Assembly: GCF_050947875.1 (NCBI RefSeq)
Contig: NC_134569.1
Coordinates: 17,381,631 to 17,445,630, forward strand
DNA: 64,000 nt
Direction of reading: 5' to 3'
Source of the DNA: Dermacentor variabilis
Taxonomy: Eukaryota > Arthropoda > Arachnida > Ixodida > Ixodidae
The notes under the pieces are model-generated. The model searched no databases, was not told where the DNA came from, and saw only the letters and a list, made by a program, of their open reading frames with translations. Both the position numbers and the translations under genes were made by a program. Shown here piece after piece: positions 54,904-64,000 of the stretch (position 1 is the stretch's first letter; every line of letters starts with the position of its first letter).

Positions 54904-56144
54904 ACCCCCGGGTGGTGAAGCGCCGTCTCGGCTCATGGTAGGCAAAGAATCGCGAGCGAAGTATGGCTTCAGCTGCGAAACATGCAAGACGTCAACAGGC
55001 GTCAGACTTGAGGATGCATCAAACTGAAGTGGCAAAATCTCGTAATTTACATCGTTAACTTGACTCAGGACTTCATAAGGCCCTGTGTAGTGAGAGAGAA
55101 GCTTCTGGCAGAGGCCAACCCGACGACATGGTGACCAAAGGAGCATCCAAGCACCTGGTGCGAACTTAACATCGCGATGGCATCAGTCATAACTCTTTTG
55201 GTATATGCTGCGGGGCTAATAAACGAGATCAGGCGACTTGACATGCCCTGTGAGCGCGATCGATGACTTCATGAGCATGGTCAGTTGCAACACGTGGCAC
55301 AGAAGGGATTATGATGTCAAAGGGCAAAGTCGGGTTGCAACCATACAAAAGATAAAAGGGTGAATATCCTGCAGTGTCACGTCGGGACAAGTATACACAA
55401 ACGGCACGTAGGCCAGCGTGGTGTCCCAGTCGCGGTGATCGTTGGAGACCTACATCGACAGCATCTCTGTGATTGTTTGGTTGAGACATTCCATAAGACC
55501 GTTTGTTTGTGGGTGGTAGGCGGTGGACAGCTTGTGCTCAGTGGCACAAGAGCGGACGAGGTCGTCGACAACTAAAGACAAGAATGAGCAGCTGCGGTCT
55601 GTAATAACTGTCGAGGTGCACCATGGTGGAGAATGACGTCGTGGAGAAGAATATTGACGACGTCTGTTGCCCAACTAGTCGGCAACGCCTTTGTTATCGC
55701 ATAGCGTGTCATGCAATCAGTAGCGATGGCAATCGACTTGTTAGCTCTAGTCGTCGTCGGAAAAGTGCCAGGTAAGTCAAGGCCTAAGCGAGAGAACGGT
55801 TCACAGGGAACTTCAACTGGATGGAGTCATCCGACAGGTGGTAGGGGAGGTTTCTTCCGGCACTGACACAATTCGCAAGTTGCGACATAACAGTGCACAA
55901 AGCAGTAGAGACCTGGCCAGAAGAACCGGCGTTGTACATGATTGCATGTATGCAAAACTTCAAGGTGTCCCACCGTCGGTGCATCGTGAAGTTGTTCAAG
56001 AGCAACAGATTGCAGATGATGAGGACAGCCAAGGAGCAACTCAGGGCCATCAGCGTTCATATTGCAGTGGTAGAGGATGCCGTTGCGCGGCAAGAACATG
56101 CGGCATGTGTCGTCAGTGCTGTTGGAGTGATAGCACTCCGGCAA
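54904..56144 (-). pseudogene. Gypsy integrase with GPY/F module
   Basis: Pieces: LEQLHDAPTVGHLEVLHTCN and CELCQCRKKPP (HHCC zinc region, near 55830-56020), then the core with ALVPLSTSCPPPTTHK and LAYVPFVYTCP-like fragments across 55700-55330, then QKLLSHYTGPYEVLSQVNDV (GPY/F) and VDVLHVSQLKPYFARD. Several frames are used, so no functional protein results. Confidence 0.7.
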
Positions 56145-56242
56145 TGATGGACTGTAAGGACTCGTCGCGTTGTTGTTTGGTGCGCATGTCAGTCATGTCA
56201 GTGAAAGCCCTCACGCAGGTCACCGGATCATGCACAGAAGGA

Positions 56243-56640
56243 TCAAGTGGATCCACGGGGTGACGAGAGGCAGTTAGTGTCCTTGTGGAGGCATCCAGTC
56301 TTGTAAATGACAATAAATGAAAATTCCTGGAGCCACAAAGCCCAACCACCAAGCCGTCCTGTCGGGTCCCGGAGGGAAGACAGCCGGCAGAGTGCATGGT
56401 GGTCTGTAACGACCGAAAATGTACGGCCGTACAAATATGGCCGGAACTTGACGACAGCCCAAACTAAAGCGAAGCACTCCCACTCGGTGATGGGGTAATT
56501 TCTCTCGGCAGGTGACAGCAGGCGGCTGGCGTAAGCTATCACGCACTCCGTACCATTCTGTTGTTGATCGAGGACAGCGCCGATGCCATGGCCGCTTGCG
56601 CCAGTGTGGACTTCGGTCGGTGCAGATGGATCAAAGTGGG
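56243..56640 (-). pseudogene. Gypsy RNase H remnant
   Basis: Reads [18 protein letters not shown], then [40 protein letters not shown] and [12 protein letters not shown]. The first catalytic aspartate (TDAS) is Gly here (TGAS). The other blocks (E of WECFA, D of TDHHAL) remain. Confidence 0.75.
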
Positions 56641-56761
56641 CAAGTATGGGAAGGGTGGTCAGAAACCTGATGAGAGTGGCAAACGCATGAGCCCGCTCCG
56701 GGCCCCATGAGAATGGCGTGTTCTTCTTTTTGATCTGTCAAAGGCCGAGCAATGTTGGCAA

Positions 56762-57219
56762 TGAATGAATAGAATTTATTGATAGGAAAGACAGAGAGGT
56801 CGACCTGAGCCAGTGCGCTCTAGTCTGCTACTCTGCACTGGGGAAGAGGGAAGGGGAGTGAAAGTATTGGGATGGATGATGATGATAAGAGAAGTGGTGA
56901 GTGCTTATGTACATGAGACAGTTGCCTCGCTAGAGCCGCTCATCTAGCTTGGTGTCCTGCAGGAACTTCAACAATACTTTTGTTGCATGCATTGAAATTT
57001 TTGCAGTGTCAGGCCATGTGCCGAGGATAGCTTCCTCCGACAGTAGTTGTCTGCCAATGCTGGCTAGGAAACTGACTAACGTCCTTTGCTCCAGCATATA
57101 TGCTGGGCAGTCGCACAGTACGTGTTGCAGTGTTTCGGGCACCTGGCAGTGTACACAATCAGGGCTGTTCAATTGGCCGATGAGGTGTGCGTAGCGACGG
57201 GTGAAAGCAGCGCCAAGCC
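56762..57219 (-). mobile_element. LINE 3' end inserted in the Gypsy pol gene
   Basis: Minus strand: RRYAHLIGQLNSPDCVHCQV, then PETLQHVLCDCPAYMLEQRT, the C-x-x-C...H...C zinc cluster at the C-terminus of I/R1-like LINEs, ending KLDERL-stop. The rest is 3' untranslated sequence with an ATTC-repeat tail. It is flanked by GCAATGTTGGCAA (56749-56761) and GCAACGTTGGCAA (57220-57232), a 13-bp target duplication with one mismatch. The surrounding Gypsy frame joins across it. Confidence 0.82.
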
Positions 57220-57226
57220 GCAACGT

Positions 57227-58000
57227 TGGCAAGGTTTTTGATGAAACGATGAAAGGAAGAACACAGGCCGAAGAAGCAGCGCACATCAGAAGCAGAATGT
57301 GGCACAGGGAAACTGCGTATGGCATTAACTTTTTCCAAATCTGGTTGGACACCGGATGCGCCAATGAGGTGCCCCAACACGGTAATCTGACGGCGCCCAA
57401 ATTGACACTTCGTGGAGTTGGAGGCCAGCTTTTCAGAAGACCGCAATAATGGCAGTTAGTCGGGTAAGGCGGCTGCCCAACATGGGAGAAAAAACAGCTT
57501 CGTCAAGGTAACAAAGACAGGTGGTCCATTTGTAGCATCGTAGAAGAGAGTCCATCACAAGTTCAAATGTCGCAGGAGCATTGCATAGGCAAAAGGGCAT
57601 GACTTTGAATTGATATAAGCCATCCGGTGTGATGAAGGCTGTCTTCTCCAACCATTTCATCAACCGAAATCTTCCAGTAGCTGGATCGAAGATTGATGGA
57701 CGATAAGTATTTAGCTCTGTGCAAGCAGTCCAAGGCGTCATCGATGCCTGGTAGTGGGTAGACGTCTTTTCGCGTGATCTCATTTAAGTGGCAATAATCG
57801 ACGAAAATATGCCAGGTACAATCTTTCTTTTTTCACACGGATGACAGGCGTAGGGCTGGCTGATGGCTCGATGACCCTTTTGCGGAGAGTTTTGCCCAGC
57901 TCTGATTAGATGACTCGACGTTCAGCATGCGATGCACGATAGGGACGCTGACAAATAGGATTTGTGTCTCCAGTGTTTATATGGTAGTGAACAACAGATG
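57227..58000 (-). pseudogene. Gypsy reverse transcriptase remnant
   Basis: Reads TGRFRLMKWLEKTAFITPDG, then FKVMPFCLCNAPATFELVMD (F-G-L-x-N-A-P-x-T-F block), TCLCYLDEAVF (catalytic YxDD is YLDE), then FGRRQITVLGHLIGASGVQP and FFGLCSSFHRFIKNLANVA. The second Asp of the catalytic pair is Glu. Confidence 0.78.
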
Positions 58001-58305
58001 TTCAGCCTAAAGGCCTGTTGCCCAAATCAAAGATTCCACTGTACGATTCAAGCAGGAGACGTATGTCCCTGGCCTGTGCAGAGGTGAGGTTAAGTGCAGT
58101 CATTTTCGCAAAGTCGTCCGTTAAGGAACCAGAGCTGGCCGCTGCGATTGGCACTAATAAACCATTCTCAGAATTCAGACTCTCAATATCAAATTCAGAA
58201 CCACTAGAAACGCTGTCCAAGAACATGCTGGCCGGAATCACTTGAGGGCACAGGCTGAAACTCAGAAGAGGTAAAACAATGTCATTATTAGTAACCGTGA
58301 CCGGT

Positions 58306-58760
58306 TCAAAGCACATCGATGATGGGGCGAAGCACATATTCACCATCAGGAACCTGTGGCTGGGCGGTCAAAGTGACGTAATTAACTGCTTCGGGTGACA
58401 GACGCACATCACGAAGCGAGCACGAGTGCGGTGGGGCGGTGCTCGGAGCATCGGCGAGTTGAGGCAGTTTTAACTGAAGAACGCCGGCCGTGCAGTCGAG
58501 GAGAGCAGAATGAGTGGATAAAAAGTCAAATCCTAGGATAACGTTGTGAGGGAAGATGTTGCTCACAGCAAAGAGAACAGAAGTAGGGCGGCCAGCTATA
58601 CTTGCAGTACACATTCCAAGAACCAGCGTTCCACCGTCAGCCATATGAAGCACTCTGGCAGCTGCTGGGGTGAGGACCTTCTTTAAACGACTAAGCAGGC
58701 TAGCACTCATCACAGGTATGTGGGCTCCACTGTCGATGAGTGCTTGGACAGCTATGCTGT
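58306..58760 (-). pseudogene. Gypsy retropepsin-like protease
   Basis: VQALIDSGAHIPVMSASLLS carries the D-S-G active site. NIFPHNVILGFDFLSTHSAL is the I-L-G-x-D-F/W-L block near the C-terminal flap. The core is largely open, among the best kept parts of the element. Confidence 0.75.
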
Positions 58761-59099
58761 CTATTTGAACGCCATTACACTTCTCCTTGTGTGCATAGAC
58801 AGAGGATTTGCTGCAGCATTAGGCAATGCACCTCCTCCGAGGGCTGCATTTCTTAGTTTTACGAACGGGTGCGGCCAAACACCACAGGGGACGAAAGGCG
58901 ACATGGCTGTGGCGAACGTGAAGATGGCCGACGTGTTTGCGGTGAACGAGACTGGTGTCCGTGCGGCGATGGTGAGCGACTGTACCACATGTTCCTAGCA
59001 GAGTTGGCGCTGTTAGATTCGGCGGTGGGCGAAACATTGCGGGCATTTTCATCAAAACGGCTCAGGTTGGTTGGCATGAGAAGTGTTAAGGGCCATGAG

Positions 59100-60125
59100 T
59101 TGTGACAGTATCAGGCGACATGACCAATGCGGCAGCAGGTGAAACATATCGGCTGGTCGTCCGCAGTTCTCTACTCAGTCGGGTTGCGATAACGCGGAGA
59201 GAAGCATCGGGGTGGAGCAAAAATAGTAGAAGGGCGTTTGTTAGCTCTGGGATTGGCAACAGCACAGACAGAACGTAAGCCAATGTTTTCAAGTTCCTGG
59301 TGAATGATGGCTTGTAAGAAGGGGACTGAAAATGTTGTAGCATCAGGGATAGGCGAACAGAAATGCACGCGCCATCGCATCCAATTCACGTCAACGATTC
59401 GCACCACATCTTCCGATGGCGACGCGTGCTGCTGTGTGGGTTGATCTTCACATGTTGGCATTGCAGCAGTAGTGGGAAGTCTGGCGAATGGTTGCAAGAC
59501 GCATCGGCTTTTGGCGTGCTGGAATTGTCGGCACTCTTTAAAGATAACATTAACTGTAGAGCAGCTTTTGCACATGAGCAGATTAAAGGCGTCGTCAGCA
59601 ACCCTTAAGCACATGCCCGACCTTCTCAGCTTCTGTCATGTCGTGATCGGGTTTGCTTTACGACAAAGTGCCAGCATGTCTTGGATGTACAAGAGATAGG
59701 ACTCCGTGGGGGATTTGGCACAAGAGGCCTGTTCCTGTTTTGCGTCAATTTTACGGCCGGCTGGTTTGCCAAACAACTCTGTCAACTTCTCTTTGCATTG
59801 GTCCCAGCTGGTTAGCTCCTCTTTGTGGTTTTCATACCACACCTTTGCCGTGCCTCTTAGGTAGAACAACAGGTTAACTAGCACACGCGTGGGGTCCCAT
59901 CTGTTGATTCCACTCACACGTTCGTACATAGCCACCCACTTTTCAACATCGGTGCCATTGGTCCCACAGAAAGTTCCAGGATCCTTGGGTTGCACAACCA
60001 CAACCTTGGCTGTGCCCGATGACAAGGTACAGCAAGATGCTACTTTACCCCCAGATGTCACCTCTTATGACATTTCAAGGCAGCGAGACTGAGACTGCAC
60101 TGTATTCAGCGGCACTGACAACCAT
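59100..60125 (-). pseudogene. Gypsy Gag remnant
   Basis: The capsid part is DVEKWVAMYERVSGINRWDP, then RGTAKVWYENHKEELTSWDQ and FGKPAGRKIDAKQEQ (60061-59636), followed by a second frame (59614-59171). A zinc knuckle CFTCCRIGHVA-stop-YC lies near 59115-59150, broken by TGA. The Gag start is probably near 60125 (MVVSAAEYSAVSVSLP). Confidence 0.7.
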
Positions 60126-60129
60126 GATG

Positions 60130-62510
60130 TAGAGGATTGACTTTCCCCCTATGTACAGCACATCAGCAGAATAAGAACAAGGAAATGCCCCACACAGGTG
60201 CATGGCACTAAACTGGACCCACTACCTGCTGTATGCAAGAGAGAATGAGGAAGAATGAGCTTCCCGTTGCTCCTGAGCACCTACCTACAACTGCATTTAT
60301 GGGCACAGCATTGAAGCTGCAATTGAGGTAATGCCTAACACCACATGAAATACAAAGCACACTACGTCAACACAGAGAAACCAAAACAACTGCACACACT
60401 TCTCACCAAAATAGACACAACACCTGCTTTGTTGCATCTGAGCTGAAACGGGTGAATCCCAAACTCTGTGTCACATAACATCTGAAAAAATTAGCTGCTA
60501 CGAGAGAACCAATGAGATTAATCTGGCGCGCTATGCATGCATCTTTAGCCTAACGGGTAAAGAATTGGGCTGCTGCACTAAGGACCCTGATTAACGACCC
60601 ACCATCAGGCACATTACTAACTATTATTGAGCCTATCTGACTGGATGTACGAAGAAGCCAGGAGACAGCTCATGATAATGCTTTGCATAAGGGACAACAA
60701 AGCTGAACCCACGTTTTCTGCCTTGTGCTTGCAATGCTCTACCAAGTGAGCTTCAACGGCAGTTGTCCCAATGTCAATTTTCTTGGATAGCTGCGCATAT
60801 GTACTGAGCATAGCCGTGGGAGTGCTAGGCAGCATCACTCACAGTTATGATGGCAGACATGTAGCATCCTTTAAAACACCCACATTACAAAGCACATGAT
60901 CTTAGAAGCTGACAACTGGCTAATAAAAACTCATTTTCTACCATGAGGCCCCAAGGCAGCCGAAATCAAAACATTTGTATCTTATGAGCGAGAAAAATCA
61001 GGGGAATCATGCAGCTCAATTTTTTGTTTATAACAAGCATGTGATGGCAACAGACAATGAAGCAACAGTGACTATATAGAAAAATGGGTTAGACCTGACG
61101 ACAATCATTGGCAGCTCACACTATAATGCTTTCTCTACAATTTATTGTCTCAAGACATCTGGCAGCAAATCCTCTGGATTCTTCTTCTACTATGTCTTTT
61201 GCAACTGAAATTTTAAATGTGCGTAATACTTCATGGCAACTTAGAACACTTAAATGGTTAAGCATCTCCATACCTTAAATTTGTGGACCAGCTTTGTCAC
61301 CTTTCTAGAACAATAACTCTCTGGTGTCATACATTACTCAAACCAACTAATTCTCGCTCAAACCACTACTTCTTAAATCTACCTTTAGATGCAGCAGTAC
61401 CTCCATTAGACGCAGCTGCATACCCTTTTAGCAAATGGATATACATACCACGCTCAGACTGAGCAAACCAAACAAACCAACAGCAACCAGTACTTGTGTC
61501 CATTTGTCTTCAACGAGGCAGAGACAGGCCAGGTCTCGATAAACACAACAAATATAAGGTGCGGGCAGAGTAAATAAGCAGAAGCTGTAAAGACACCAGC
61601 AAAGTGAAACAAATTAGACAAGTTTGCACACAGTCAGCGATCTGGGCCGAAGACAATTCACAACGTTACTGCCACAATTAGAAGCAAATGTTCCTCATGC
61701 AACAAGAAAAAACACGTTTTAGCTGTAAACAGCGCGACTGCGCGGAGTTGGTTGATACTCTAAAAACAGCACAGGCAACAATTAAAGCAGACGCATTACT
61801 TGTGTCATCTGTCTTCTTGCTGTTCTTACAATATCGGTCACGGTTGCAAAGCTACGCACATTATCTATGAACGAAAGCAACGGACGTGCATATAAAGCTT
61901 GGTAAGCCGATTCATATACTAATATATATATGTTTAATTTTGAAAGTTCCCGTAAAAGTGATAGTAGCAGCAGCAGTGAAGTGGTTTCGTTTACCAGCTC
62001 GCTCGCAACGTACGCATTGTATGATTTAACTCCACGGCTCGCAAAGGAGCTACTAAGAAGCTTTAAGTGAAGGAAATACGCCTTCGTTATCTCACTGCAA
62101 CGAATGAAAGCCTCTGACGCCCATACCGCGGTCAGCAGTGAGAAAGGTAATTAAATGCAGCAATGCGCTGCATGGGTAAATAAGAAGGGCATAGCGTAGT
62201 CATCCTACAGAGATGGAGAAAAATAGACTTAAGAACGCGATAAACATCATAGGACGACATCCACGCTAGTTGAGTGCATGCATTTCTGGCGCGTGGAAGA
62301 TGTCCCTGTTTTTTTTTTCATTTTTTTACATCAGTGCAACGCGTAGGAACTGCAGTGTTGAAGGCACGAACGAATAAATTATACTGCGATCACTGCGGGA
62401 CCTGCGACAACCGTTTCGTGTTCCTTCGAATTTCGAGATCACATCGACCACAGCTCGAATGCGCAACCGGTTTTTTTTACGTGTCAGCAAGAGAACGGGT
62501 AATCGCACAG
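60130..62510. other. No gene recognised; possible first intron of a minus-strand gene
   Basis: AT-rich, with short chance frames only. If the candidate exon at 62518-62608 is real, this would be intron on the minus strand. No acceptor-linked coding stretch was found. Confidence 0.3.
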
Positions 62511-62517
62511 CACTTAC

Positions 62518-62608
62518 CGTTGCTCCAAGTACGTCGCGGTAGCAGCAGCAGCTGGGCAACAAATCTCATCAAGCCCTGGCCCACCGCAGTGTCCGCAACT
62601 TGAAGCAT
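62518..62608 (-). CDS. Possible first coding exon, minus strand, unrecognised
   Basis: ATG at 62608 opens MLQVADTAVGQGLMRFVAQL, then LLLPRRTWSN, and reaches G|GTAAGTGC, a consensus donor at 62517. Promoter-like sequence (copy B of the NRF1/CRE module) lies 73 bp upstream in the right orientation. The peptide, with Arg and hydrophobic residues and few acids, could be a mitochondrial targeting start. Product unknown and no second exon found. Confidence 0.35.
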
Positions 62609-62680
62609 TCGCCAAAAACTAAAAGCGGACCACATCCATACGTACGCGCGCGAACGAGACGCGAGCCATGCCGTCTGAGT

Positions 62681-62824
62681 TCAAGAGTAGTTATTTCATA
62701 AAAGCAAAAACAAACAACAATGTGACGTCACATCCGGTAAAGCCAACTTGTTCTCCTTTCTCACCTTCTCTCAGCTAACGCATGCGCAGCGACCACGGAG
62801 CCCTCGGGGGCGATGTTCAGGTCC
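62681..62824 (-). promoter_or_regulatory. Promoter-like module copy B (NRF1 and CRE sites), inverted
   Basis: Carries ACGCATGCGCAG (62779-62790, NRF1-like), TGACGTCA (62723-62730, CRE) and the shared TTCTCACCTTCTCTC run. It matches 43077-43220 in reverse complement, about 85-90% by eye. Read on the minus strand, the candidate exon at 62608-62518 lies downstream. Confidence 0.5.
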
Positions 62825-62836
62825 ACTCCAGAAGTT

Positions 62837-62843
62837 TATATAA
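62837..62843 (+). promoter_or_regulatory. TATA-like box TATATAA
   Basis: TTTATATAAGGTC lies 290 bp before the HARBI1-like ATG and just outside the shared promoter module. It may drive the plus-strand gene. Confidence 0.35.
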
Positions 62844-63005
62844 GGTCCGTTCGATTTACCTTGCACTGCGTGAACTAGTTCCTGGCAGTTCAGAAAAAGT
62901 GCCACACTCATGCAGCGCCAGTTCAGCAGTGCAGACATAGCGCGACACTAGCGCCAAACTGAAACGAATGCTGAAGTGCAGGTAGTGCAGGCCTTCTGCT
63001 GGTCT

Positions 63006-63025
63006 TGGCGCTTCGCGAAGCGCCA
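63006..63025. repeat. Perfect 20-bp palindrome
   Basis: TGGCGCTTCGCGAAGCGCCA is fully self-complementary, 107 bp before the HARBI1-like ATG. Confidence 0.85.
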
Positions 63026-63132
63026 GCCGCCATAGAGTCTATGCCAGCTGCACGTCGACTTTTGTTCATGGATTGATCCAGCCTGCTCGCGGTTAGGCTA
63101 AAGTGTTTTGAAGGGTGTACAGGCTGGTTGAT

Positions 63133-64000
63133 ATGGTGGAAAGCGCTATGGATTGCGGCGCATCATCTGCAGCCATCGTTCAAACAGTTATTGAGCTGAT
63201 GGACTCGGACAGTGAAGACGAGGACTTCGACGATGTTGTCACAATTCTAGCGCTGAAGCTAACTAGGTTGCAACGCAATAGAATTCCTAAGTACTGTGAA
63301 GAAGTCGTGAGTCGCTACTTTGATTTTGAATTTAAAAGACTTTTCCGCCTATCGCGCGAGACGTTTGATAGACTTGCTACCGGATACATGGCGTCGCCGT
63401 TCTTCCCGAGCGCGACAAGAGGACGTCCAAGGGTTAGTGCCGAAAAGACATGCTTGGTGGTTTTGTGTTACTTGGGTGGACAGTGCAGTATGTACTCTTT
63501 GGCTGACCGCTTCGACCTTGCCGTGTCGACTGTACACAGCTGTGTCGTGCGAATGTTGGATTTCCTCAACAGTATCAGTGAGGAGGTTATTGCGTGGCCT
63601 GGCCGGCAGGAGCCGGAGCGCAGCAAGGCGAGCTTCCTCGCGAAAACCGGTGGCAAGGGGCCCCAAAACACAGTAGGCTGTATTGATGGCTGCCACGTCG
63701 AGATCAACAAGCCGACGGAATCTCCTCATTCTTACTACAACCGAAAGAAGTGGCCTTCAATTGTGCTGCAAGGCATTGTCAATGACAGAAAGAAGTTCCT
63801 GGATGTATTTATTGGATTCCCTGGCTCAGCACACGACGCAAGGGTGCTGCGTGAAAGCCCTTTCTTTGAAGAAGCCGCGTTGAAATGCTGCAATGGATAT
63901 ATCCTTGGAGATTCAGCATATCCCCTCCTACCATGGCTGATGACGCCTTACCGAGACAACGAGGCTACTTTCCCGTCGTGGAAGAAAAAGTTCAACGTGG
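63133..64000 (+). CDS. PIF/Harbinger (HARBI1-like) nuclease, runs off the window
   Basis: ATG 63133, with an in-frame stop just upstream at 63109, opens a frame of at least 289 codons with no stop to the window edge. After an acidic start (MDSDSEDEDFDD) come FKRLFRLSRETFDRLA, TRGRPRVSAEKTCLVVLCYL and FDLAVSTVHSCVVRML (a helix-turn-helix type region). Then GCIDGCHVEINKP (D185), SYYNRKKWPSIVLQGI, GFPGSAHDARVLRESP and ILGDSAYPLLPWLMTPY (D260). These are the DDE_4 blocks of Harbinger transposases and domesticated HARBI1; the third acidic residue should lie past the edge. The reading frame is undamaged, unlike all other transposon frames here, so it is either a recent insertion or a domesticated gene. 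Length so far fits the 340-450 residue family. Confidence 0.88.
   Translation, partial: MVESAMDCGASSAAIVQTVIELMDSDSEDEDFDDVVTILALKLTRLQRNRIPKYCEEVVSRYFDFEFKRLFRLSRETFDRLATGYMASPFFPSATRGRPRVSAEKTCLVVLCYLGGQCSMYSLADRFDLAVSTVHSCVVRMLDFLNSISEEVIAWPGRQEPERSKASFLAKTGGKGPQNTVGCIDGCHVEINKPTESPHSYYNRKKWPSIVLQGIVNDRKKFLDVFIGFPGSAHDARVLRESPFFEEAALKCCNGYILGDSAYPLLPWLMTPYRDNEATFPSWKKKFNV

Larger units (their letters stand above)
54388..60125 (-). mobile_element. Ty3/Gypsy LTR retrotransposon, decayed, 5' LTR missing
   Basis: On the minus strand the order is Gag (60125-59100), protease (58740-58306), reverse transcriptase (about 58000-57227), RNase H (56640-56243), integrase (56144-55170), a GPY/F module (55150-54904), then an LTR (54901-54388). 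That is the Ty3/Gypsy order. Every domain has frame breaks. A LINE is inserted at 56762-57219. No second LTR is seen up to 62.5 kb, so the 5' end is lost. Its catalytic sites are damaged in at least two places. Confidence 0.85.

Noticed and set aside
57201..57449. Plus-strand open frame across the Gypsy/LINE junction
   Set aside because: Antisense of Gypsy reverse transcriptase, with no family likeness.

Overview
This is a piece of animal nuclear genome, almost certainly from a hard tick (Ixodida). It has GT-AG introns, AATAAA signals, genes spread among repeats, and repeat families I associate with ixodid genomes: tRNA-headed SINEs, CR1-like and RTE-like LINEs, a Penelope-like element, and short spacers rich in mononucleotide and (AT)n runs. 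Species cannot be fixed from the sequence. Nothing bacterial, plasmid or phage-like is present.

Host genes on the plus strand. (1) 612-13112 holds the last four coding exons of IFT80, an intraflagellar transport subunit. Its 8.2 kb intron is filled with LINE debris. (2) 24374-32045 holds three phase-compatible exons of a short protein I do not recognise. A roughly 4.35 kb hAT-like element lies in its first intron. (3) 33107-34723 is an intact, intronless RMI1 gene (BLM-TOP3A-RMI complex), with an E2F-like site just upstream and a polyadenylation signal near 35569. A second, partial copy of the RMI1 3' end lies at 37012-37492. (4) From 63133 to the window edge runs an uninterrupted PIF/Harbinger (HARBI1-like) nuclease frame. 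Weaker candidates are a THAP zinc-finger fragment (37578-37700), a possible first exon with a CCAAT box (39983-40147), and a possible minus-strand first exon (62518-62608).

Mobile elements, left to right: two head-to-head CR1-like LINEs and a third LINE tail (1930-7976); arrays of tRNA T-arm/B-box-like units (11186-11420, 18980-19550, 30799-31260); a 0.4 kb repeat in inverted pair (15811-16200 and 18530-18908); LINE fragments (21480-23290); two SINEs (24806-25500); a dead mariner (26034-27375); a long palindrome (32322-32861); RTE-type LINEs (38262-38832 plus; 48893-51277 minus); hairpin and MITE elements (29644-29736, 41446-41585, 42369-42833); Penelope-like pieces (48470-48600, 52641-53308); and a decayed Ty3/Gypsy element (54388-60125, minus strand) split by a younger LINE with a 13-bp target duplication.

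The stretch 39.8-43.4 kb and the stretch 62.5-63.1 kb are GC-rich and promoter-like. They share, in inverted orientation, a roughly 144-bp module carrying an NRF1-like site and a CRE palindrome. The most unusual structures are this shared promoter module, the B-box-like arrays, the Penelope copy with 250-bp inverted arms, the RTE copy with a tRNA-like 5' leader but a missing 3' end, and the 540-bp palindrome between the short gene and RMI1. All calls come from reading and conceptual translation; no database search was possible.
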